NCBI GenBank assembly: GCA_016859345.1
Contig: CM029123.1
Coordinates: 6,545,990 to 6,609,989 of the forward strand
DNA from: Istiophorus platypterus
Lineage: Eukaryota > Chordata > Actinopteri > Istiophoriformes > Istiophoridae
Direction of reading: 5' to 3'
DNA length: 64,000 bases
Part shown: in pieces, positions 41,701-54,108 of the stretch
How positions within the stretch are numbered: position 1 is the stretch's first letter
Layout: each line of letters opens with the position of its first letter
Program-made: the position numbers and the translations under genes
The notes under the pieces: generated by a model
Told to the model about the DNA's origin: nothing
The model's input: the letters and a program-made list of their open reading frames with translations, nothing else
Database searches by the model: none

Positions 41701-44700
41701 GCAATTTTTTTTAACGTTCTCAGCCAGCTTCGTTTTGCTCAGACAAAAAGTTTCTGCAGGAGCCACAGGTATGTTTTACAAAGCAACAAGCCACAATCTT
41801 TCTCTACAGGCTGCACCGACAACTGAGAGGCAGGCGTGTATGAGCCACCACTTGACTAGTTAAAAATACTCAATTACTGGTCAATTACCGATTTACTCCT
41901 GTAAAAGAGAATGATAGCCAATATGAAAACATAGATTACAAGCCAATACCCCCATGCCCGCATTCAAAATAGACAGATGGTTTTGTTTGTGCCACTTCTT
42001 ATCCTTTTGCAGATTTCCATTTACACGTCAACCTCAATTTCCCTTGAATCACATTTGACACTGCAGCTTAAGCCGCTTGGATGACACCTGGTCCAATTTT
42101 AATTGCACTGAAATACTGTGAATGTGTATAGTTTAGGTAGCCACAGTGGGATTCAAACTCATGACCCTGAGTCAGGGCCATTGCCACTAAGCAACAAAAG
42201 CCCTTGTTGAACATATACATTTCACAGATGGAGAACGAAGAAGCAGCTGCCCAGTGCCTTTCATAGAAGCTTGGCGTAGTTCTTACTAACGGCATGACTG
42301 GCTGTACATGACATCATCAGAAAGGCATGAATCCCTGTGTATTGCTTTAGAAATGCACTGCTGTCTATTGAGGGGTATGACGCCTCAAGTCTACAACATA
42401 ATAGAAGCACTGAGATGGGTTGAGTAGAGATGGAAAAATGAATGACTGACTGGACCCTGAATTAACTCTGAAATTTTAAGGGCTCATAAAGTCTGAATTA
42501 TATTAGAGTGGACTTTTATTGTCAAAACTGCATGAAATCTGATTTGGCTTTGCATGTGGTGCAAAACGATTTGATCAAAAGGCATTAAAAGCTTCAGTCA
42601 AGCGTTCTGGCTAAATCACAACATCTTGAAAAAATTATACATATTTTACAGTAAAAACATTATGTGCATATGCTGTTATGAGGACCTTGCTCTGCAGACA
42701 AAAACAAACACAGATCCCGAAAGACAATGGAAAGAATCTGTGATTCAAGTCTCTACAACACTACACTATATATCTGAAGTGACACATCACATTTAAGCGT
42801 TTTTAATTATGCAGTAACCTCTATCATCTGAACTCAAAAGTCCCCCCCTGAGAAATTTCTTGAGACTGTTTCCCTCCCTAACATGAAGTCATAAATTACA
42901 AGGTGTGTCACGGATGAGGAGGGCTCGAACAAAGAGATAAATCACTGCTGGATACCTTAGCCCTGGAATATTCCCAACATCTCAGATTTCTTCAGTATTG
43001 TCAAGGCAGGGGTCATCAAAACATAAGCTGTGGGAAGAGGAACCAGCAGAGTGATCGTTGTGCAATTACTCAGAATTCAGAATTCACAAAAAACACCTCT
43101 AAAAAACAGTATCTGTACTCTAAGAACACGTTAATAATGCGATTCATCTCAAATTTTTTCTTTTTTCCATCCTGATAAGGCCCAGCAGATCAGCTGTGCA
43201 CATTTAATAAAGCAGCGAGGAGAGTCTGACTCAGCCTGTTTCTTAAACTCTCACTAACCAGCTGACACTTCCTTAATAGGATCTGGATCTGTGCTCCTTA
43301 AACTTGCCCCCCCCCCCCCCCGCTGAGTAACAACAGGAGGTGAGGTTGAAACATAAGCCCATATGTACATATGCACATATGTCCTAAACAAATATTTGGT
43401 CTGAAACCCTGAACTCATCACGAAGGAAAAAAAGACCTACTCTCCTGATGGCACTTGTACAGTCTGCAGAGCAAGACTGAGATTGTGTGTGTGTGGGTGG
43501 CTGGGTGTGAATGCGTAACTAAAAAGGCTGTGTAATCTTAGTTACTCCATCAACATAAACAAAGGTAGTTCCCTCCTAACCTTGCCAATACAGCATGTAT
43601 CTTCTACAGATTCTTACATCTCCCAGAGTACTACGTTTCACTTGGCAGCCTGACAGGTTGAGCACACAGATCATTCTTTGGCAGAGCACCAACGTCAACA
43701 ACAATCAAGAAACAAGGAACACCAAATAGGGTGTGGGAATGTGTGCTGACTTCAATTAGATCAAGAGCAAAGCTTGATGCAATGGCAAAAAATTATAGAA
43801 TTTAAAGAACCGAAATTTTTGGACTTTAACCTTCCACATTTAGCCTCTGTAAATAATTGGCATTTACTTGAATACAATCTTCTTTTAACCCAGTGTCCAA
43901 CAAAAAGACACCATAAAAAGGCCAACAATACAACACAACAAAAGGCAGCACGAGAGTCAGTGAAGGACAACTGGCCTGAGAGCCGGGAAAGCCTACAGAA
44001 TGCTGAGACTAAACTCTTTAACTCAGCTTCACTGATGTGAGATAGCCTGTGCTCTGTAAATACACCTCACTGCTCCTCGGTTACAGGGTACATGACTTTG
44101 TCCAGGCCCAACAAAGCCTGTGTGTCTTATAATTCCTTTATGTGGCTAAAACAACAGCGGTGCAATTCAAAGATCAGGGCAGTGTGCCCCTCCCCGTGTC
44201 CTGCAGTCCTCAGACTGTGTTTAAACCAAGAGATCAGACACCCGTAATCTCCATTGTCCCATCCTGGGTAGGCGACAGGGTCCTACCATGGCCCAGTTTA
44301 ACAAGCAGGGCCATCTGCAGAGTCACAGATGGCCCTGGCAATGCCTCACAGGTTCCCACATTCAGACGGACGGTTAACCTGATATGTGCTGCTTTTTCTA
44401 AAATGAAAAAATCCATACAACCCCAGAGAGAGAGGCTGAGAGCAAAGAAACACCTTGGAATAGTTGCTACTTTTGGTAAGTCATCACAATCTGCCTTGAT
44501 ACGGGGGGTGAATATTTATTGTTTTTAAGCCTGGAGTAACACCACAGCTATTTTTCACACCGTATCTGCTCCTTCATCATAGGTCTCCGTCCACAACCTG
44601 GATCTCCTAAAACAAGCACATGCTTTTGATTACAATGTGTTATTCTCTTCTGTCAGAATGAAGTTGTCTTTGATCCACCTCTATACACTCCCTAAAGTTG

Positions 44701-47700
44701 CACCTCTGAAAACACAGATTCCAAATACTGCTTAGCAGAACTCCCCCACCTCAGAGTTCACCCTGTTCAAACTAACAATAAAGATCATTGGCCAAACAGA
44801 AAAAAGCACTGCCTTTATGGCAGGGATGAATAGACATCATCAGGGTGATAACCAAGGCATTTCTATCACAAGCTGGTGCCACTGTGGTGTTCGGTTTGAG
44901 AGTGAACAAGCAGTTGCACAGTAAAACAGGGACACACTTCGAGGACACATGTAGAGAAAGAATTCACAACAATAGCTATGCATGTGTCCTGCCAAATGAG
45001 TTCAACTGTGACATTTCTTCCTTTAGACAAAGTGCTGCCAAGGTAACTGTCCAAACATTAAGTGAATGGGGAGACTTCCTACCGACAGCCTCATTCAAAC
45101 TGGTCCCGTGACTGAGATCTCTTTCCTGATTGGCTGCTGAGGCTGCTGGGCGTCATCCCAGCGTGGGATCTGTGACCTTGACCTCGCGTTAAGGTGAAGA
45201 CGGGAGGCTGGGAGACTCCAAACCCCGATGGGCGTGTGCGCCCCATCTTTGTGTCCCTGAATGGAGAGGTAATGAGTCACACAAAACTTCCCAGCAGCCG
45301 GCCAGCTGGCAAGCAGTCCGCCGGCACAAAGAGATCTCTGAGGGTAGGCCTTCGCCCAAACACCGCTCTGTTTCAGCGTGGCAGCCATTCAAGCCCTGCT
45401 TTCGATTTAATTTGTGCAAGTGCCTTTTTGTCTGGATCTCAGTCAGACATGTTTCTCCTGTTTGTGTGTTTCTAGAGGGATCGACTGACACACCGCCACC
45501 TTGCTCCCGTTCACTGGCTGTTGGAGACTCCAGGGAGTGGGTCAGGCTATTGATCTTGCCGGTTCTGTCCATGCTTAGACCTAAAATCAGCCTTTTGTGA
45601 CTGAATCAGAAGTAGATGTTTCTAAACAACGGGAAGACGAGTACATCTGACCGTGTATGTAGCATGGTTTGAATGCAAATGCATCCCTGACTGTTTTAAA
45701 AAGGACTATCTATTCAAATTTGTAGTGTGTGTATAGCAGGACGGACCTCTCAAGCACAGATGGATGTGGCTCGTTGGCCTGTTCCAAACCTCAGAAAATG
45801 ATTTGCAGCTTAACTTGGGCAAGGACCAAACAGCCACAACAACCCATCTCTCTAGTGATATGACTGAGAGCACATAAAAACTTTACCATGCAGCAATTTC
45901 CCACATATATAAACCGATAAACATCAAGACTGTGGATGAATTTGTCCATTTGACTACTTAATCAAATTTTCTGTCAAGTCACACCACAAGCACCACTGAT
46001 AACCACAGTCCTTGAAATCAAAATTTGCTCACAGTGATTTCTCAGAATCACACTGGGTCTAGGTGAACCTCCAAGGAGCTTTTGCCTGGTAGGCAGTTTT
46101 TTTTTATGATGAGATATATAAATTGGTCTTGTAAAAGTAAAACCTCACACTGCATTGAATTATTTGTTTGTTTTATTCCGAACAATAATGTTAGCAAGTT
46201 GGAAAGAGAATGCATTTTAACAAAAATTTCAGGTTCCCACACAGTGAAAGGAAAAACTTACGCACACAATCAAACACACAAACAAACGCTGATCGTCTGG
46301 TTACAGTTTAGCAGTTTATTCCTGGGAGGATTCCTGCAGGAGGAGAAAGTTGAAATGAAAGTCTGTGCCTCTAATGAAAGAAACCTTCCCCAGCACTATG
46401 GACTCTGGGCTGACAGCCAACAGATGGGTCTTCTCAGTTGGTAACAACACAGCAGCACCTCGAGCTACTTTCCTCAATGCACAACGTACAGCTACCATGT
46501 CAGATGCAGCCCTTGGCAGGGAATACTCTCCTGAGATAAACTGACGTGAGCAATCTGCCAGCAGGCTGACCCTCCACTACTCTTGTGATGCAACAGCGGT
46601 TAACAGCTCCTGCATTTCCCATAAATGACTCGCCATAGAAAACCATTTCCAGGAACTAGCCCTCTGAGGACTGATGGTGAAAACAAGTCAAAACTTTAAT
46701 AACTGAAACTGTAATTTCTATTAAAAACAAATCAATATCACAAATCTGTGTTCAAATTCCACTACTCCTGTATACAGAAAAACTGGACTGCTGAAGTGAA
46801 TTTAGCAAATGCCTCCACTTTCCACATGGTCACGTTTCATATGAAAACAAAACACACAGTTTTGCCAGCAGTTATTGACCTTTGGCATCATTGTTAAACA
46901 TCTTGCCTGGTGGCTTCAAAGGATTATTCAAATACTGTTTCCGATTTGAAGTCAGCTCTGTTCTTTTTGGCTGCATTTAAACGCCGGTATTCTCTGTTGA
47001 TTCCTGGCTTTTACTTTCACACACAGCATGCATAACTTCACCAAAATAAGGAGAATGAGAAAAAATATTTCAACACAATTGTCTTCCAATCCCTTACTCT
47101 AGATTCCATTTTTCACTTTTTTCTGAAGTGCAGTCCCTTCAGTATTATCAATCTGTCCTCCACAGCATATAAAGGCATTTTTAAAAGCATTCCAGTAATT
47201 TTTCTCTGTATGAATATTTGTATTTTAACAAGAGCGGGAAACCAAAAGAAAAAGCTAATTTGATTTATGCAACATTGTATGACTTAAAATGAAGCAGTAA
47301 GCTGCTCTACAATGGCTTACTGCCTGACGGAGTTCCTGCCAAGCCAGACTGGGCAAATATATAAAACTGGGTTAGTCCCAAATATTATTTCACTTTTTTT
47401 CCCTTTCAGTCTCTCCCTCCTAACAAGTTCAGTATTGTGAGAACATGGACATACTGATCACATACTTAACTATTTCCTGGCGTCTCATGTGTACAGTGAA
47501 CATGGCTGTCGTTTGTTAAGGTAGAATTACACTGATGTTTCAGAGTCAGACGGCTCCAGACAGCTTTGGGGAGACATGATGACACGGTGTTATAATCTAG
47601 ACAGGTGTATTTGGAAGATTCAACAATTTCTGCACTTTCATTGTGGAAAAGCAAAGATAAAGCGTCTCATTCAACACATGTTTTCAGTACTCAGATGTCA

Positions 47701-50700
47701 GTGGAAGTTCCCTCACAGTCCAGAACTCCGAAGTGAGCAAAGAGTGCAACCTTTTGATTTGTAACTTGAACCTTTTTCAGCGTAAGAATCCATTTCTTGG
47801 AAACGTGGGATGAATTTCCTGTTTTCTCTTAATTACACATCTAATGGTAAGAGCTGTGTCATGACAGATGTTTAATGTGTCATGAGATCAGTAACAAGCG
47901 TCAAAATAAAATTGAAAGGACTTCCTGGCAAATCAAATGAACCGTGTTACTGTTTCAGACTGAGCTGGGGACATTCAATTAATCATCTGACTGTGGTGAA
48001 CTTCGGCAGAGAACACTGAGCTAAGTGCCTATTTTACAAATTAAGCACTCTCATTTGTGATTCATTCAATAGTACTCAAAAAGTGTATTAAATATTAAAC
48101 CAAGTATCCACAGTAAAAAGCCTCAGTTCTAGAATGATTAGTGGTCAATAAATGCTTAATTCAAAAAGAGCTGCTAACTGAAAAGCAGAACATAATGGAG
48201 AGCAGGTCATCCATTTTTATGGCAAAGAAGTTTTTTTTTTGCTGCCATAGCAGGATGGTCTCTCCCCGGTGGGGCTGCTGGGAGCGGGACTGGCTGAAAA
48301 CCAAAATAAGAAACTGGGATATAGAGATGAGTGAGAGCGATAGAAAGAGACCCAGAAGCCCACAGAAAGCTTGCAGTCATAGGAGAAGAACAAAGTATAC
48401 CGAATGCCTGGGGGAGCTGGCAGGCACAGAAATTACTGGCAAGAATAAAAGATGATCCGGATGGCGGGGAAATATCCCAGAGGAAGAGGCTATAAAGGAC
48501 GGAGGAACAAAAGCCAGTGCAGGAGGGTGAGCTTGCGTGTGCTTCAGAGCACAATGAGCCAACTGGAGGAGAGTCCTGCTTTCACGCTGACCTGTCCAGC
48601 GGAGCCTCTGTGGAGGCCTCAGGTCATTCTCCCTGTCAGTATCTAGAGCATTAAAATGATGCACATCTGGCATGAAATCTTCACTATGACAAAATGAAAG
48701 ACTGGCCTCACTAAAATCTCTGTTTACAAATGACTGGTTTGCTTGATGAGATTTGGCATTTTCCCTAATGCAGAACTAGTCTACAGATGATAAATGTTAG
48801 AAAACTCATTCTGCTTCAAAGGTGGTGCAGGGATGAGAAGCAGAGCACCTAAAACCTCTGTATCCAGGTCCATGATGCTCATTCATAGACACTCCAACAG
48901 CCTGTCACAGGGTGACTTCCACCACTTGCACTCAAAGTGTACATAAACGTGACAAGTGAGGGCCCGCAAGACAGCACAAACACAGCAGGAATCAGATAAG
49001 ATCGAGAACAGAGAGTCGGGCGTGAAATGTCATATGAGGAGAGCAGAGAACGACTTATTACATCAGCCAGACATTTTCTACGGAAGAGACTGAAACTATA
49101 AGAATATCTATCTATCAATCTATCAATATCTATCAAGCCTTTACATAACAGCTGTAGTTAGCTAGTTCATTGAGCTAATGCGACATATAAATGTTTCTTG
49201 CAGCTAGTTAGCCATACATGTTAATTGTTGCAGCTTAAATAAGAGCAGACCCTGTTTAATCAGCTCTTTACACTTTTGCTCTCATGTTTTTGGTTTTGGA
49301 AAGGATAGAAAAAGATACCGCTCAGAGGCTTTTTGAGTTGTGATTAACGTTTTATGAGTTTTGCGTTTGGTATGGCCCCACGTGCACCTCTTCATTATGT
49401 GGAGAAATTCAAAGCTTGGCAGATGTGATTTGCATAGTTCTGGTTGCTAAACTGTTACAGGAGATTGGACAATCAATGTAAAGAAAAATCTAGCAGATCA
49501 TATCGTCTTAACCTAAACCAACAAGTTTACCAGTTATCCACACTCTCCTGTCCAGTAGGTGTCTTCTTTGTTTGATGGTAGGATGAATGTGTAAAAGACT
49601 CTGTCAACTTTGAAGACTCAGCCTGGCCGATCCACTTGTATACCTAGGAGAGGTGAGTGGAGTTCACATTCCACTCAAATCCCAGTCTAAACACCTGCAT
49701 TGCAAAGACTACAAATGCACATGTGTTTCCTTCCTGTTAAAATACCAAGTCAGTTTTAACTCAGATTTTCCACATTGTCCTCTCTTTTCAGACTTAAGGT
49801 TCGTCCTAACTTCTAATGAGAGTGTCTTATTACGACGCCCATTATGGTGTTCAAATTTGCATACACAGCTCACTCATACACTGCAATTCGCAGCAATATA
49901 TACCATCCCATTGGCAAAAGAATAAGCTTTGAAATAGTACAGGAGGATTAACTTAATTTAAGGCTCTTTTCATACAGCCCCAGACTCAGATCCTTTATCT
50001 CTCATTTCCTTTTAATCTCGCCCTGCAGATAGGGAGCCAACTATTCGCATGAAGAAGAAAAGGAGAGTTCATACGAATTTTACTTGACTTTTTATCCCCT
50101 CCTCCTGCAAAGATCAAGAGATGTGTCATAAGAATAAATCAGTTATGTAGTATTTAAGTCTGTCTTTGAGATGGCGGTGGCACGGGAGGAGGGGAGTGTA
50201 GGGAAGCACAAAAGCAGGGCGGGAGATCATATCATTTAAAGACCGCCTGAGTGAGGAGAGGAAACCCACGCAGGTGGCCTGAAATGCTTCTGGCTAGTGG
50301 TGGCAAGACAAAGGCCAGCTGACAATAAGTTTTTAAGTCCTCTCCGTTCTCAATATTTCTTCAGGTTGCCATGGAAAAGATTGCGGTGAGGTGTGCTTCA
50401 TGCTACAGTAGAGCTAGCTTAACCTGAAGTCAGACATGTATTTATTTTATCTTTGGAGAAAATCTTGCAGTTTCAGCTATGGTATTAAGAATAACAACTA
50501 CATGTGGGTTCACAGAGAAGGCTGAGCAGATGCTCGAGCCAAGTACTGAGAATATCTTTCCTTAGGTGAGGTCACACTGATCTTTACTCTGTGCACAAAA
50601 TTACAAACAGTACTTAAATTGTTTTTGGTACAAGAACACTATTCGCAGAGAAAGAAGTACCAGGTACCAGAGGTCAGGAGAACTTCAAAGTACAATAATA

Positions 50701-53700
50701 TAATAATAATATCCACTGTGGAGTTATGTGTGTCTCCAAGCTGTGTCTGTGTAGGTAAAGTGTTCAATGCTTGAAAAAAACAAAAAGAATATATTTTGCT
50801 ACAGCTAAACGGTCGATTTAAAACTGAATAACCCACAGAAATTTGAGGAGGTAAAGGACAAAAAAAACATCCGGAAAGTTGTTTATGCCTCAGTACTTTT
50901 CTAGCCATGCGTGACAACCTTGACAGAAGAGTTCATTTAAGTTATTGAGTTGACTCTGATGGTTTAATCATGCCTGGCCCTGGACCGGGTTGCACCGGTC
51001 CGCTGACCTGTGGCTATTCACTATCATGTCAAACGGTAAATCCACTCTAATTGGCCGGTCAAGTCTTTAGAGGCTGAGTGATAAGCAAGATGGAGGTGGC
51101 TGTGTTTGTTCTTTTGTGTTTTGAAGGGGGTGTGTAGAGGGGGTTGGGAGGTCAGCAAGCTTTTGAGGTCAGGGGGTAGATGACTTTGCCCCCCACCTCC
51201 TCTTCAGGACAGGCTTGAATTGTCCCCCCGGTGCCTCGGCCCCACACTGAGGACTCCATGAAGAGTAACGACTGCTGGAGAGTGTTATTAAATAAGTGAG
51301 TGTGTGTTTGTACGACAGACTCATACACACCTCAGGGCGCGGAGATAGCTTATCATGGCCACCACTTTCTGCAGTAGGACATACAATCACCTCTTGCCAA
51401 CAACAAACTAGAGCTCAATTGCCTCCGGAGAAGCCCGGCATTAAAAAAAAACAGGTACTTTTCACTTGATACATTCACACACTCAAACAAAAATGTTGGT
51501 CTATATATCTGAAAATATACAAGCGGAGGGAATTTAGGTGAGTGCCTGGACCTTCACACTCAGAAGCACTTGCTCTCATGGAGGGTCCCACCACAGGAAT
51601 GTAAAGTGTAATCACTCACACATTTCCCCAAGCACAGCAATGAAAAACCTTAACCTTAATTTTAACAAAACATCTTCCTTCATAAACAAACACAGCCTCC
51701 GGTTTCTCCCCCTACACCCTTAATCACACCAGCCATGCAGGCCAATTTGGGGAGCACGTGTGGGGTGCAAGGTCCCACAAGTACAAGCGAGCACTGTGGT
51801 TTCCTGGTCACTGGCTCTTTGGAATGCTTGACTTGACAGAATGGTTCAGCGGAAACCACTTCAATCGCAGGCCGGGCAACCCACCGGGGGCTGAGGTGCT
51901 GAGATACACATATAGTTAATGGAGCCTGGTAAAGGGGGAAACCTTCAGTTCAACTTGGTGGAAAGACGGCATTTCTCATTTCAAAATTCACAGGTATATG
52001 AATCATAGGCTGACAATAAAGTGTTTATATCATATTATCGAGTTATAAAATAGAATACTGAACAAGGCCATTGGTTTGGTCATAGTTTGATACGTACTTC
52101 ATTCTCATGACCAAAATAGAGGCTGAATATAAGCCCTGAGCATGGGGAGAGTAAATGGCATCACCTATAGGACACCTGAATGAAAACAAGAGGCCGAAGC
52201 ACCGAGGCTGTCTGGGCCTTCTTCAGTCTGGGCGGGGGGATGGTTGTTGGTGCAGGAACGAGTGTGCAATTCTTTGAAACCTGCTCTATAATTAGCAGGG
52301 GTACTACATCAACGGCAGGTTGTCTGGACCTGCTAAAATATGCTTACGGTTCTGATAATTAAAGAGAAAGAGAGGCAGAGGCACTTGTGATTCAAGACGC
52401 AATGATGTATTTTTTTTTATCTTTGTGTGAATAATTTAAGATCTTTGTTCACTTTGTGGAAATAAACTGTGCCTAGAGTGATTAAAATCTTGACACATCT
52501 GATCCCATCACGTATATTTAACTTACTGTTCGATTAATAAATACTGGATCACTGAAGGGAGCTCTGCTAAATTTTTATTGCACTCGCTGACAAAATATTC
52601 CTACTGCATCTGAAGCTCTATTGTGAATTCCAACATGGACCAATATTGATCTTGGATGTAGCGTGCATTGACTTGTAGTTGTGACCTCACTTAGTAAAGT
52701 CCCAGTAATGGCCGGACTGTGTCAGTTAAATGCAGGGAGGCAGGACTGTCAGCGGGCTAATGTGGTTTCCTGGCCTACGCTGCTTCAGTGGAGTTTATAG
52801 TAGCATGGATGATGTGCTACTGCCGCTCCCAGAGCGGCACGAATGTCACTGTGCTAAAGTGGAAGACCGGAGTCAAATCTGGATTGAAATCAAGAGACAG
52901 AGAGGATAGTGACAGCAGAGCAGGAATATGTAGCGCTCAACTTTACTACAAGAATTGTTTAAGCCAGCACAAACGCAGCACAGTGGAAAGCCCCAAGCAG
53001 CTTTAAGCACAGCAAAGAGAAACTTTAACCACTGCAAGCCCCAGGCTTTTCTTAAATGTTACATAACATGTGGTACATGTCCACCGTGTGAACAGATTAC
53101 TTTGAGTCCAAACATATAAGCTAGCTGCACTTAACAGTTGCAAATGTAATTTCAGTGCAACTGAATAAGTCAGCTGGTTGATTAACTCAGTGTATCGGGA
53201 GAAATGTGAATTCTACCCATATGTTGAATGAGGGTATTTCCCACAGCAGCAATGTGAATGCACTTTGCTTATCTGAAAGATTAGATGTTGATCCTGTCTT
53301 TTCTTTTCTGTGGGGTCTTTTGCATGCAATTTTCTTAGTGTATACTGCTTTGAATTTCTAGGCACATAATCATCCTAAATGTGCACTGGTGTGTGTCTCC
53401 TTTTGCCATGTTTTGTTTTTCAACTCACTTTGCCAAAGAATTACCGTTGTACTGAAGGTTTATGATGTAATACTACAACAGATAACACATCTCTTCACTT
53501 CCAACTCAATACTCTGGGGGTAAAGCTTATTGTGTAAGACTGGGCACAGTTTGAGAAACTAACGCACTATGGATTTAATAAGATTCTGGTCTTACATCCA
53601 TAATGAGCAGAAAGAGCAAAGCGCAGCACCAGAAGGCCGAGGCAGCATTACTTTATTGGGTGCTGCTGCTGAAGTTTTTCCTCGGCTTTGCTCTCTGGGA

Positions 53701-54064
53701 CCGTGAGACTACTGCTTTCCTCTATTTGGTATTGTGAGGCAGTCACTGGTGCGGTCTGTATGAGGAATGTGGTAACCTTGCCAGCCATGTGCTCTTGGAC
53801 CAGAAAAGCCAGAAGGACACTTGCCGCCACAAGTATTACAGCTCCCCCTCAGCATTGAGCCGGTGTAACTTAAAACCCAGCAGAGTGCTCTAACATGGGA
53901 CTGCACTGCAGAGCCCAGTCTGGCTGAGGAGCTCTGATGATCGTCCAACACAGACATTGATGGGGTGTCACAGGAGAGCTGTCCAAACACAGGGCTGAGG
54001 GATACATGCCAGGCGCCTGGTTGTGTTGTGTGTTGAAGTGTATGATTGTGTGCGAGGCTGACAA

Positions 54065-54108
<44 letters not shown>

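Noticed and set aside
44142..44528. 128-codon plus-strand frame in intron 1
   Set aside because: No family motif, ordinary intron composition, no paired splice signals. Same judgement for 21172-21522, 46082-46444 and 48141-48455.
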